A stretch of 21,571 bases of DNA from DATHWB01 sp040902855. GTDB lineage: Bacteria > Actinomycetota > Acidimicrobiia > Spongiisociales > ZC4RG35. Where the stretch lies: assembly GCA_040902855.1 (NCBI GenBank), contig JBBDWN010000097.1, positions 1-21,571 of the forward strand, in the 5' to 3' direction. Of the stretch, positions 7,943 through 15,346 are shown in pieces (positions within the stretch are counted from its first letter, which is position 1; each line of letters begins with the position of its first letter). A model generated the notes under the pieces. That model saw only the letters and a program-made list of their open reading frames with translations. It was not told where the DNA came from and searched no databases. The translations under genes were made by a program, and so were the position numbers.

Positions 7943-8864
7943 ACGTGCACTTGTTGTCGACGACGACGACACCATCGTGCACGTCGTTCGCATCAATCTC
8001 GAACTCGAAGGCTTCGAGGTGGATACCGCCGGCGACGGCCAGGAGGGACTCGAACGCGCGATCGCCAACCCGCCTGACATCGTCATTCTCGACATCATGA
8101 TGCCTCACATGGACGGGTTGACCGTCCTCCGCAAGATGCGGGCCCAGCCTTCGCTGGCGTCGACATCCATCGTTCTTCTCACTGCCAGAGGATTGACCGA
8201 GGACCGGGTGAACGGGTTGGACCTCGGTGCGGACGACTACATCACGAAACCGTTTGACGTCGTGGAACTGGTCGCCAGGGTCAAGGCCGTGTTGCGACGG
8301 ACGAAGACAGCGAGGGACACCTCGCCGCTCACCGGTCTGCCTGGGAACTTCTCGATCGGCGCCGAGATCGAACGGAGAATCGCCACCGATCGGACCTTCG
8401 CCCTCGTCTACTGCGACCTCGACAACTTCAAGGCGTACAACGACCATTACGGGTTCCTGCGAGGCGACCAGGTGATCCAGTTCTCGGCCGACGTGCTCCG
8501 GCAGGCGCTCGCAGATACGGGTGACGACGAGGGCTTCGTCGGCCATATCGGCGGCGATGACTTCGTGGCGATCACCGAAGCCGATGTCGCCGAGGCGTTC
8601 TGCAAGTCGGTCATCGACCGGTTCGATGACGGGGTCCTCGACTACTACGACACCGCTGACGCACTCAGGGGCTACATCGAGGTCACCGACCGTCGCGGGG
8701 AGCGATATGCGTTCCCGGTCGTGGCGATGTCGATGGGTGTCGTTACGAACCTGACAAGACCGATCACCACCCAGTGGGAAGCCTCGGCGGTGGCCGTAGA
8801 GATGAAAGAGTTCGCCAAGAAGCAGGCGGGCTCGGCGTATCGGATCGATCGACGGACGTCGTGA
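7935..8864 (+). CDS. Response regulator with GGDDF diguanylate-cyclase-like output domain
   Basis: The N-terminal receiver domain (about 1-122) has acidic residues 9-12, phosphoacceptor Asp53 (ILDIMMPHMDGL), Thr83 and Lys105 (KPF). After a short linker comes a GGDEF-family domain (about 129-305) with PLTGLPGN, DLDNFKAYND (161-170) and GGDDF at 206-210. The fourth signature residue is Asp instead of the usual catalytic Glu, and I see no RxxD inhibitory site just before it. A family with PLTGLPGN and HIGGDDF exists in several phyla (recalled); whether it makes cyclic di-GMP is uncertain. No membrane segment is seen, so it should be cytosolic. No histidine kinase is encoded in the window. The ATG overlaps rpe by 8 bases and its stop overlaps ribD as GTGA, so it is embedded in the riboflavin cluster. 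Confidence 0.9.
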   Translation: MTERALVVDDDDTIVHVVRINLELEGFEVDTAGDGQEGLERAIANPPDIVILDIMMPHMDGLTVLRKMRAQPSLASTSIVLLTARGLTEDRVNGLDLGADDYITKPFDVVELVARVKAVLRRTKTARDTSPLTGLPGNFSIGAEIERRIATDRTFALVYCDLDNFKAYNDHYGFLRGDQVIQFSADVLRQALADTGDDEGFVGHIGGDDFVAITEADVAEAFCKSVIDRFDDGVLDYYDTADALRGYIEVTDRRGERYAFPVVAMSMGVVTNLTRPITTQWEASAVAVEMKEFAKKQAGSAYRIDRRTS

Positions 8865-9925
8865 CTCCAGGCGGGTTCGGCGTCCCGATGCGCCATGCGA
8901 TCTCCGTTGCCTGCCGCTTTCACCCCCATCCCAACCCGCGGGTGGGTGCCGTTCTCCTGAGCGCCGCAGGTGACATCATCGCCGAGGCCGGTCACACGGG
9001 ACCGGGCAACCCGCATGCCGAGCGGATGCTTCTCGACGCGGTGTCCTCCATACCAGACGACGCCGTGCTGGTCGTGACACTCGAACCGTGCGCCCACACC
9101 GGGCGGACGCCACCGTGCGCAGACGCGGTCGTCGCTTCCGGTGTCCGGACCGTCGTCGTGGGGTCGGTCGACCCGGATCCGCGCGTCGCCGGGAGGGGAA
9201 TCGCTCGACTCCGCGAGGCGGGGATCGAAGTGATCGTCGGGGTCGAGAGTGAAGCGGTCGAGGAGGCGGATCCGGGGTATTTTCATCATCGCCGGACAGG
9301 GCGCCCGATGGTGACCCTCAAACAGGCCACCACGCTCGACGGGCAGCTGGCGGCAGCCGACGGGACTTCCCAGTGGATCACGGGCCCCGAGGCCAGACGG
9401 AACGCCCACCGCCTCCGCGCCGCCCACGACGCAGTTCTCGTAGGTGCCGGCACCGTACGGTCGGACGACCCCCGCCTCGACGTGCGCCTCGACGGTTTCG
9501 ACGGTCCCCAGCCGGTGCCCGTCATCGTCGCCGGGTCCCGTCCGCTCCCTCCAGATCTGCGTCTGTGGAATCGTGATCCGATCGTCCTGGCGTCCGCAGA
9601 GCTCATGGTGGACGGCGTGGACGTCATCCGGGCGGGGACGGGGGGAGTCGTCGATCTCGATGCAGCCCTCCGCCAACTGCCCGACCGCGGCATCCTGTCG
9701 GTGCTGGTCGAAGGGGGAGCGGGGGTTGCGGCCGGGCTGTGGAATGCCGGGCTGATCGACCGGGGAGTGCACTATTTCGGCGCCAAAGTCGCGGGAGGGA
9801 CGGGAAGGGGAGCGTTCGACCGTGTGTTCACCACCCTGGGCGAAGCCGTCGACGTCGAGATCACTTCTGTCTTTCGGTTGGGGGCGGATCTCCGGGTCGA
9901 CTGGCGCCGCGCGACCCGCTCGTAG
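8861..9925 (+). CDS. ribD: Bifunctional riboflavin deaminase / reductase RibD
   Basis: RibD carries out the second and third steps from GTP to riboflavin: deamination of the pyrimidine and NADPH-dependent reduction of the ribosyl side chain. The deaminase domain (about 10-150) has His52 and Glu54 (PHAERMLL) and the zinc cysteines Cys77 and Cys86 (LEPCAHTGRTPPC). The reductase domain follows from about residue 155 with VTLKQATTLDGQLA, ITGPEAR, VGAGTVRSDDPRL and VLVEGGAGVAAGLW. The GTG at 8861 overlaps the previous stop as GTGA and gives 354 residues. The ATG at 8888 would start nine residues later and also suits the family. The stop TAG is shared with the putative ribE -10 element. Confidence 0.94.
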   Translation: MTPGGFGVPMRHAISVACRFHPHPNPRVGAVLLSAAGDIIAEAGHTGPGNPHAERMLLDAVSSIPDDAVLVVTLEPCAHTGRTPPCADAVVASGVRTVVVGSVDPDPRVAGRGIARLREAGIEVIVGVESEAVEEADPGYFHHRRTGRPMVTLKQATTLDGQLAAADGTSQWITGPEARRNAHRLRAAHDAVLVGAGTVRSDDPRLDVRLDGFDGPQPVPVIVAGSRPLPPDLRLWNRDPIVLASAELMVDGVDVIRAGTGGVVDLDAALRQLPDRGILSVLVEGGAGVAAGLWNAGLIDRGVHYFGAKVAGGTGRGAFDRVFTTLGEAVDVEITSVFRLGADLRVDWRRATRS

Positions 9926-9950
9926 AATCGAACCCGGCAAACGGAGAGGA
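9923..9950 (+). promoter_or_regulatory. Possible -10 (TAGAAT) and ribosome binding site of ribE
   Basis: TAGAAT (9923-9928) overlaps the ribD stop codon. GGAGAGGA (9943-9950) is a strong Shine-Dalgarno sequence three bases before the ribE ATG. Unlike the other lead genes here, ribE would have a leader of about 20 bases with a real ribosome binding site. The site also serves read-through transcripts from rpe-ribD. Confidence 0.45.
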
Positions 9951-9953
9951 ACC

Positions 9954-10547
9954 ATGTTCACGGGCATCGTCGAAGCGATGGGTGTCGTCGTCGACGTCAC
10001 CGGAGCTGATGGTGACCGTCGGTTCGTGATCGAGGCTCCGCGCCTGACCGAGGGGTTGCGGATCGGCGATTCGATTTCCGTGCAAGGGGCATGTCTGACT
10101 GCCACGACGGTCTCAGACACCCGGTTTGGCGTCGATCTGGTGGCCGAGACCCTCAGCCGCACCACACTTGGGTCGGTCCAGAGCGGCGAGCTGGTGAATC
10201 TCGAACGCGCCATGTCCGCCGACGGACGGTTCGGAGGCCACATCGTTCAGGGCCATGTCGACGACGTCGGCACGGTTCGGCGGATCACCGCTGCGGGGGG
10301 AGGGCGCCGCATCGAGATCTCCTGTCCCGTTTCCATCCTTCGCTATGTGGTCGAAAAGGGTTCGATCACGGTGAACGGCGTGTCTTTGACAGTGGCTTCT
10401 GTCGACTTGGACGGCTTCGAAGTGGCGCTCATCCCGCATACGCTCGAGGTCACGACGTTGGGACAATTGTCGGAGTCGGCGCCGGTCAATCTGGAAGTCG
10501 ATATCCTCGCGAAATACGTCGAGCGGTTGATGGAGTCGAGAAACTGA
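9954..10547 (+). CDS. ribE: Riboflavin synthase, alpha subunit
   Basis: Riboflavin synthase dismutates two molecules of 6,7-dimethyl-8-ribityllumazine to riboflavin. The 197-residue protein has two tandem lumazine-binding barrels. The first starts with the diagnostic MFTGIVEAMG and includes DSISVQGACLT. The second starts near FGGHIVQGHVDD and includes SITVNGVSLTV and LIPHTLEVTTLG. An in-frame ATG at 9822 would add 44 residues lying within ribD. The ATG at 9954 is fixed by the MFTGIVE start and by the GGAGAGGA site. The stop overlaps ribBA by one base (TGATG). The gene is called ribC in some nomenclatures. Confidence 0.95.
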   Translation: MFTGIVEAMGVVVDVTGADGDRRFVIEAPRLTEGLRIGDSISVQGACLTATTVSDTRFGVDLVAETLSRTTLGSVQSGELVNLERAMSADGRFGGHIVQGHVDDVGTVRRITAAGGGRRIEISCPVSILRYVVEKGSITVNGVSLTVASVDLDGFEVALIPHTLEVTTLGQLSESAPVNLEVDILAKYVERLMESRN

Positions 10548-11755
10548 TGTTCGCCAAACCCGAAGAGCTGATCGCCGCATTTGCTCGCGGCGACATGGTG
10601 ATCATGGTCGATGACGCCGACCGCGAGAACGAAGGCGACCTGATCGTCGCAGCCGACCGGATCACCGAGGCCCAGATGGCCTTCATGATTCGTCACACGA
10701 GCGGCATCGTGTGCATTCCGATGGAGGGCTCGCGGCTCGACGAACTCGAACTGCCGCTGATGGTTCACCACAACACAGAGTCCCACCGCACGGCATTCAC
10801 CGACTCGGTCGATGCTCGCGGTGTGACCTCGACAGGGATTTCCGCCTATGACCGGACGCGCACGGTCGAGGCCATGCTCGCCCCGAAGACTCGTCCCGGT
10901 GACTTGGCCAGACCCGGTCACATGTATCCGTTGCGTTACGCCGAGGGCGGCGTGTTGAAGCGGGCAGGGCACACCGAGGCGGGCGTCGACCTCGCCCGCC
11001 TCGCAGGCAGGTACCCGGCCGCAGTGCTCTCCGAGCTGATGAACGACGACGGGTCGGTCGCCCGCCTGCCCGAGCTCGAACGGTTCGCCAAGGAACACGA
11101 CCTCCTGCTGGGAACGATCGCCGACCTCATCGCCTACCGCCGCCAGCGTGAGGAACGGCCGTTCCGCAAGCTGATCGAAGCAGTCGTACCGACCAAGTAC
11201 GGCGAGTTCCGGGCTGTGGGTTATCGCTCCGAAGTCGACAGCCGAGAGCACGTCGCGTTCGTGATGGGCGAGATCGCCGACGGTGAAGAGATCCTCACCA
11301 GGGTTCACAGCGAGTGCCTGACCGGTGACGTGTTCGGCAGTCTGCGTTGCGATTGCGGAAAGCAGCTCGACCGGGCGCTGCAGCTCGTGGCCGCCGAAGG
11401 GCGCGGAGTGGTCCTCTACATCCGGGGTCACGAGGGCAGGGGTATCGGTCTGTTCGCCAAGCTCGAGGCATACAACCTCCAGGACGACGGTTTCGACACG
11501 GTGCAGGCGAACCAGGAGTTGGGGCTCCCCGTGGATGCGCGCGACTATGGGATCGGCGCCCAGATCCTCTACGACATCGGCGTACGGTCCATGCGGCTGC
11601 TCACCAACAACCCCACCAAGCGGGCCGGTATCGAAGGCTATGGCCTCACCATCTCCGAGCGTGTGCCCCTGATGACCGACGTGACCGATCACAACCGCGC
11701 CTACCTGAGGGCGAAAGCCGAGAAGATGGGCCACATCTTCGAGGATGGGGAGTGA
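10547..11755 (+). CDS. ribBA: Bifunctional DHBP synthase / GTP cyclohydrolase II RibBA
   Basis: RibBA supplies both precursors of riboflavin: 3,4-dihydroxy-2-butanone 4-phosphate from ribulose 5-phosphate, and the pyrimidine from GTP. The N-terminal RibB domain (about 1-200) has DDADRENEGDLIVAAD and RAGHTEAGVDLARLAG. The C-terminal RibA domain has the zinc site in VHSECLTGDVFGSLRCDCG, with cysteines near residues 256, 267 and 269. It is followed by YIRGHEGRGIGL and LLTNNPTKRAGIEGYG. The product is 402 residues, a normal length for the fusion. The in-frame open sequence before 10547 lies within ribE and is not homologous. The start shares one base with the ribE stop, and its own stop overlaps ribH as GTGA. 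Confidence 0.97.
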   Translation: MFAKPEELIAAFARGDMVIMVDDADRENEGDLIVAADRITEAQMAFMIRHTSGIVCIPMEGSRLDELELPLMVHHNTESHRTAFTDSVDARGVTSTGISAYDRTRTVEAMLAPKTRPGDLARPGHMYPLRYAEGGVLKRAGHTEAGVDLARLAGRYPAAVLSELMNDDGSVARLPELERFAKEHDLLLGTIADLIAYRRQREERPFRKLIEAVVPTKYGEFRAVGYRSEVDSREHVAFVMGEIADGEEILTRVHSECLTGDVFGSLRCDCGKQLDRALQLVAAEGRGVVLYIRGHEGRGIGLFAKLEAYNLQDDGFDTVQANQELGLPVDARDYGIGAQILYDIGVRSMRLLTNNPTKRAGIEGYGLTISERVPLMTDVTDHNRAYLRAKAEKMGHIFEDGE

Positions 11756-12198
11756 CCGTCGGGGACCGGCGGGTGCCGAACAGGATCGGGCTGGCCGTGT
11801 CATCTTTCAATGCCCCGATCACCGGACCGATGCGAGACGCAGCGCACACCGTGCTGTCCGAAGCCGGTGTCGCCGAGATCCCGATCTTCGAGGTCCTCGG
11901 TGCGCTTGAACTTCCGGTCGCTGCGCTGGCGTTGATCGAACGAGGCGGATGCGCCGGGGTGGTTGCGATCGGGGCGGTGATCAAGGGCGAGACCGACCAC
12001 TACACCTACGTCGCGGGAGAGGCGACACGCGGCATCGGTGAGGTGGCCCTTCGCACGGGGCGACCGGTCGGCAATGCGCTCCTCACGGTTCGCGAGTACG
12101 ACCACGCATTCGAGCGATCCCGCCCAGGACCGGGCAACAAGGCCGCCGAGGCCGCACAGGCGGTGCTGGCGGTGTGCCGGGGTATCGCATCGTTGTGA
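11752..12198 (+). CDS. ribH: 6,7-dimethyl-8-ribityllumazine synthase
   Basis: Lumazine synthase joins the two RibBA-derived branches to make the substrate of riboflavin synthase. The 148-residue protein keeps the family landmarks: SFN at 18-20, GALELP at 50-55 (usually GAFELP), GAVIKGETDHY with catalytic His83, and Arg122 with GNKAAEAA (Lys130) for phosphate binding. It is somewhat divergent: the usual GVLTT segment reads GNALLTVREYDHA. The GTG at 11752 makes a GTGA overlap with the ribBA stop and gives a normal N-terminus. The longer open frame upstream lies within ribBA. With ribD, ribE and ribBA the set is complete except for the phosphatase step. No RibF-type flavokinase is in the window. 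Confidence 0.93.
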   Translation: MTVGDRRVPNRIGLAVSSFNAPITGPMRDAAHTVLSEAGVAEIPIFEVLGALELPVAALALIERGGCAGVVAIGAVIKGETDHYTYVAGEATRGIGEVALRTGRPVGNALLTVREYDHAFERSRPGPGNKAAEAAQAVLAVCRGIASL

Positions 12199-12226
12199 CG
12201 ACTGGCCTGTTCGGACCGAATTCGAT

Positions 12227-12232
12227 TACGAT
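12227..12232 (+). promoter_or_regulatory. Possible -10 element of the infC transcript (TACGAT)
   Basis: TACGAT lies 29 bases after the ribH stop and could start a leader transcript of about 185 bases ahead of infC. No -35 hexamer sits at 16-18 bases. The nearest TTCGGA is too close, at 11 bases. Support is the motif itself and its position at the head of a structured leader. Confidence 0.35.
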
Positions 12233-12233
12233 G

Positions 12234-12410
12234 CTCGGCACAACCGAGTATCAAGCGGAAGCTGCTGCTTCCCGCCTGGCCGCCGATGGCGAGCCGAGGC
12301 CCATCCTTCAGGGGGTCCGACCGTTCCGAACGAGCGGTCGAGCCTGTATGAACGACGAACGACTCCGAGCAGCACCCCGTGTGCTGCTCTTTACGTTGAG
12401 CAACGAAGAC
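12234..12410 (+). promoter_or_regulatory. Structured leader of the infC-rpmI-rplT operon
   Basis: Four stem-loops can be drawn by eye. CTCGG/CCGAG is at 12234-12248. GCGGAAGC/GCTTCCCGC is at 12255-12275, with one bulged C. A ten-position stem (one wobble, one mismatch) is at 12314-12344. A perfect 9-bp stem is at 12367-12389. TGCTGCTT at 12263-12270 can instead pair over 8 positions with GAGCAGCA at 12367-12374, which would disrupt both the second and fourth stems. This is the layout expected of an attenuator. IF3 operons are regulated by L20 through leader RNA in Firmicutes and in E. coli; a similar role here is inference. A 31-codon open frame (12348-12443) crosses the region but has no ribosome binding site. 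Confidence 0.5.
12367..12392 (+). terminator. Attenuator-like hairpin in the infC leader
   Basis: GAGCAGCAC (12367-12375) and GTGCTGCTC (12381-12389) form a perfect 9-bp stem around a CCCGT loop, followed by TTT and then ACGTT. It stands 21 bases before the infC ribosome binding site and well after the ribH stop. It could be a conditional terminator in the leader. The U-tract is short, so termination efficiency is uncertain. Confidence 0.5.
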
Positions 12411-12424
12411 AAGGAGAGTGTGAG

Positions 12425-12427
<3 letters not shown>
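12411..12427 (+). promoter_or_regulatory. Ribosome binding site selecting an AUC start for infC
   Basis: AAGGAG (12411-12416) is a near-perfect Shine-Dalgarno sequence. Eight bases downstream, in the infC frame, is ATC (12425-12427). The nearest in-frame conventional start, GTG at 12440, is 23 bases from the site and would remove five residues of the conserved N-terminus. GTG at 12420 is out of frame. An ATC start therefore fits best. Confidence 0.65.
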
Positions 12428-12988
<561 letters not shown>

Positions 12989-12998
12989 GGAGGACGGA

Positions 12999-13193
12999 AT
13001 GCCGAAGATGAAAACGCATCGCGGCGCCGCCAAGCGCATCAAGGTGACCGGAACGGGCCGCCTTCGACGCAAGCAGGCAGGCAAGGGGCACCTTCGCCTG
13101 GCCAAGGGTCAGGACCGCTTCCGCCGTCTCGGCGGGGAGACTGACCTGGCACCCGGGGACGCCAAAGTCATCAAGAAGATGCTGGGTAAGTGA
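12999..13193 (+). CDS. rpmI: 50S ribosomal protein L35
   Basis: This 64-residue basic protein is L35 (bL35) of the large ribosomal subunit. It starts with the family pattern MPKMKTHRGAAKRIKVTGTG and ends with KVIKKMLGK, with the usual length. GAGGAGG (12987-12993) is a strong ribosome binding site five bases before the ATG, overlapping the infC stop. The stop is one base from the rplT start. The gene is the middle member of infC-rpmI-rplT. Confidence 0.97.
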   Translation: MPKMKTHRGAAKRIKVTGTGRLRRKQAGKGHLRLAKGQDRFRRLGGETDLAPGDAKVIKKMLGK

Positions 13194-13194
13194 C

Positions 13195-13545
13195 ATGGCC
13201 AGGGTGAAGAGAGCCGTCCACGGCAAGAAGAACCACAAGAAGGTCCTGGACCGGGCCAAGGGATACAAGGGAGCCAGGAGCCGCCGCTTCAAGACTGCCA
13301 ACGAGCAAGTCATGCATGCGATGCAGGACTCCTACCGCGATCGGCGCGCCCGCAAGGGCGAGTTCCGCAAACTCTGGATCCAGCGCATCAATGCCGCCGC
13401 CAGGCAGAACGGCACGACCTACAGCCAGCTCATCGCCGGCCTCAAGGCGGCCGAGATCGAGATCGATCGCAAGATGCTGGCGGACCTCGCCGTCAACGAT
13501 CCGCAGGCGTTCAGCCAGCTGGTCGAGACCGTCAACAGCAACTGA
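13195..13545 (+). CDS. rplT: 50S ribosomal protein L20
   Basis: L20 (bL20) is an early assembly protein of the large subunit. The 116 residues show MARVKRAVHGKKNHKKVLDR, KGYKGARSRRFKTANEQV and RDRRARKGEFRKLWIQRINA, all standard for the family, with normal length. The basic N-terminal extension penetrates 23S rRNA; the globular C-terminal half (from about 60) is the part that represses the IF3 operon in other bacteria. The ATG is one base after the rpmI stop with only a weak GGGTAAG upstream, so translation is probably coupled. The next gene begins five bases after the stop. Confidence 0.97.
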   Translation: MARVKRAVHGKKNHKKVLDRAKGYKGARSRRFKTANEQVMHAMQDSYRDRRARKGEFRKLWIQRINAAARQNGTTYSQLIAGLKAAEIEIDRKMLADLAVNDPQAFSQLVETVNSN

Positions 13546-13550
13546 CCGAC

Positions 13551-14288
13551 GTGGAGCCGGTCCGCTCGACTCGCAATCCGCGGGTCGCCGAAGCGGTCCG
13601 GCTTCATCGCGTCAAAGAGCGCAAGCAACTCGGGCTCACCCTCATCGAGGGACCGAATCTCCTCGCGGAGGCGCGGGCGGGTGGCGCCGACATCGTCCGT
13701 GTGTTCGGGATCGGTCCATCGGACGACGACCCGGCCTGGGTCGAAGTGACTCGTGAGGTGCTCGATCGGTTGGCCGGCACGGAGAATCCGCGCGGACCGG
13801 TAGCAGTGATCCGCATACCCCCGACGACGCCGGTGGATCGGGACCATCTGTCGATCGATGTCGGGGACCCGGGAAATGCGGGCACTCTGATTCGAACCGC
13901 GGCCGCCTTTTCGCTCGACGTCGTCTTCCGCGCCGGTTCGGTCGATCCATGGGCGCCGAAGGTTCTGCGGGCGGCGGCAGGAGCCCACTTCCGCACGTCG
14001 ATCGGCGACGCACGACCTGATTTCGGGACGATCGCCACAGTCGCTAGGGGGGGCGTGGCCGCAGATCGCCTCGTCGAGGTCTTGGATCCCGCACGCAACT
14101 GGTCGATTCTCGTTGGATCCGAGCCTCAAGGCCTCGCGCCCGAAGAGGTCGAAGAGGCGGATGTGGCGGTGACGATCCCCATGCCCGGAGGGATCGAGAG
14201 CCTGAATGCGGCAGTGGCAGGATCGATCGTGGCCTACGAATTCGGGCGCTGGCGGAACTCGGCAGGACCGTCGGTCGAGAGCCGGTAA
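13551..14288 (+). CDS. SpoU/TrmH-family rRNA 2'-O-methyltransferase
   Basis: The 245-residue product is a SPOUT-fold RNA ribose methyltransferase. A substrate-binding domain (about 1-95, with LTLIEGPNLLAEA) precedes the knotted catalytic domain. SpoU motif 1 is GDPGNAGTLIRTAAAF (105-120), motif 2 is LVGSEPQGL (187-195) and motif 3 is IPMPGGIESLNAAVA (209-223). The position after rplT and before pheS matches the gene called tsnR in mycobacteria, so the target is probably 23S rRNA. The exact nucleotide cannot be told from sequence. The GTG at 13551 lies five bases after the rplT stop, with no good ribosome binding site. The TAA stop overlaps the proposed pheS promoter. Confidence 0.9.
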   Translation: MEPVRSTRNPRVAEAVRLHRVKERKQLGLTLIEGPNLLAEARAGGADIVRVFGIGPSDDDPAWVEVTREVLDRLAGTENPRGPVAVIRIPPTTPVDRDHLSIDVGDPGNAGTLIRTAAAFSLDVVFRAGSVDPWAPKVLRAAAGAHFRTSIGDARPDFGTIATVARGGVAADRLVEVLDPARNWSILVGSEPQGLAPEEVEEADVAVTIPMPGGIESLNAAVAGSIVAYEFGRWRNSAGPSVESR

Positions 14289-14291
14289 CCT
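14286..14291 (+). promoter_or_regulatory. Probable -10 element of pheS (TAACCT)
   Basis: TAACCT followed by CG contains the stop codon of the preceding methyltransferase gene and ends 11 bases before the pheS ATG at 14303. No Shine-Dalgarno sequence lies between. This suggests a separate pheST transcript with no leader or a very short one. Confidence 0.45.
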
Positions 14292-14302
14292 CGCAGGCTC
14301 TC

Positions 14303-15346
14303 ATGCAAGAACTCGACAGCGTGGTCGCGTCGGCGCCTCAGAAGATCGCGGCGACGACCGGACTCGAAGAACTCGAAGAACTCGAAGCCGAACTCGTGGG
14401 TCGGAGATCGGTGCTCGCGTCCATCCAGAGGGACATCGGCGCTCTCCCCCCCGCCGAACGCCCCGCGGCCGGACAGGCGATCCAGTCCGCCAAGTCGACG
14501 CTCACCGACCTGCTCTCAACCCGTCGCGCCATTCTCGAGAGGGAGGCAGCCGACACGCTGCTCGTTGCGGACAGGGCGGATGTCACTCTCGAGCGACTGA
14601 CCTTGGCCCGGGGCGCGCTTCATCTGATCCAGCAGACGATGGACGAGGTGTGCGAGATCTTCATCGGGCTCGGCTACGACGTCGCCGAGGGTCCCGAAGC
14701 GGAGACCGGGTGGTACAACTTCGACGCGTTGAACACCCCACTCACGCATCCGGCGAGGGCCGAATCTGACACGATGTACCTCCACTACGAGGTCGCAGAC
14801 GACGAGTCGCTGCTCCGCACCCAAACGTCGCCGATGCAGGTCCGGTGGATGGAGTCTCACGAACCTCCCGTGCACGTCGTGGTTCCCGGCAAGGTGTTCC
14901 GCACCGACACCATCGACGCGTCCCACCTTCCCGTCTTCCATCAGATCGAGGGACTGGCGGTGGACACGGACATCCGTTTCAGCGATCTGAAAGGAACTCT
15001 GCTGCATTTCGCCCAGGCCTTCTTCGGCGCATCGACGACGGTGCGATTCCGCCCCCATTTTTTCCCGTTTACCGAGCCGTCGGCCGAACTCGACGTTGCG
15101 TGTTTCGTCTGCGACGGCGGTGAGGCCGGCTGCCGGGTCTGCGGCGGGGCGGGTTGGTTGGAGATGCTCGGATGCGGCATGGTCGATCCCAACGTCCTCG
15201 AAGCCGTCGGCTACGACTCGACGACGCTGTCCGGCTTCGCCTTCGGGATGGGCGTGGAACGCCTTGCGATGGTTCGCCACGACATCCACAACATCCGCCA
15301 CTTCATCGAAAACGATATCCGCTTCCTGTCCCAGTTTCCCTCATGA
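14303..15346 (+). CDS. pheS: Phenylalanyl-tRNA synthetase alpha subunit
   Basis: PheS is the catalytic subunit of the alpha2-beta2 class II enzyme that charges tRNA-Phe. Residues 1-100 form the usual N-terminal coiled coil, which binds tRNA. The catalytic core shows RGALHLIQQTMDEVCEIF, motif 2 (VFRTDTIDASHLPVFHQIEG) and motif 3 (GFAFGMGVERLAM). Four cysteines at 267, 270, 277 and 280 (CFVC then CRVC) form a zinc-knuckle-like insertion just before LEMLGCGMVDPNVL. Similar CxxC pairs occur in other bacterial PheS proteins as I recall. Length (347) is normal. The stop overlaps pheT as ATGA. Confidence 0.97.
   Translation: MQELDSVVASAPQKIAATTGLEELEELEAELVGRRSVLASIQRDIGALPPAERPAAGQAIQSAKSTLTDLLSTRRAILEREAADTLLVADRADVTLERLTLARGALHLIQQTMDEVCEIFIGLGYDVAEGPEAETGWYNFDALNTPLTHPARAESDTMYLHYEVADDESLLRTQTSPMQVRWMESHEPPVHVVVPGKVFRTDTIDASHLPVFHQIEGLAVDTDIRFSDLKGTLLHFAQAFFGASTTVRFRPHFFPFTEPSAELDVACFVCDGGEAGCRVCGGAGWLEMLGCGMVDPNVLEAVGYDSTTLSGFAFGMGVERLAMVRHDIHNIRHFIENDIRFLSQFPS
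14363..14389 (+). repeat. Short 9-base tandem repeat within pheS
   Basis: CTCGAAGAA occurs twice in succession, followed by a third copy with two changes (CTCGAAGCC). The unit is in frame and encodes Leu-Glu-Glu in the N-terminal coiled coil. It is probably a chance or slippage-derived duplication tolerated by the helix. Confidence 0.8.

Noticed and set aside
8862..9953. FMN riboswitch controlling the rib genes
   Set aside because: No intergenic space is long enough between rpe and ribH, and the conserved FMN aptamer segments are not seen before rpe or ribE.
8672..10243. Long minus-strand open frame of 523 codons opposite ribD
   Set aside because: It is antisense to well-supported RibD and RibE coding sequence, resembles no family, and such frames are common opposite GC-rich genes with GC-biased third positions.
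10343..11803. Long minus-strand open frame opposite ribBA
   Set aside because: It is a mirror of the ribBA codon pattern; no family resemblance and no start signals.
12038..12424. Long N-terminal extension of infC
   Set aside because: The open frame continues upstream but has no homology to IF-3 and runs through hairpins and into the ribH gene.
14363..14389. CRISPR-like or mobile repeat
   Set aside because: The only tandem repeat seen is a 9-base in-frame coding repeat in pheS with no spacers.
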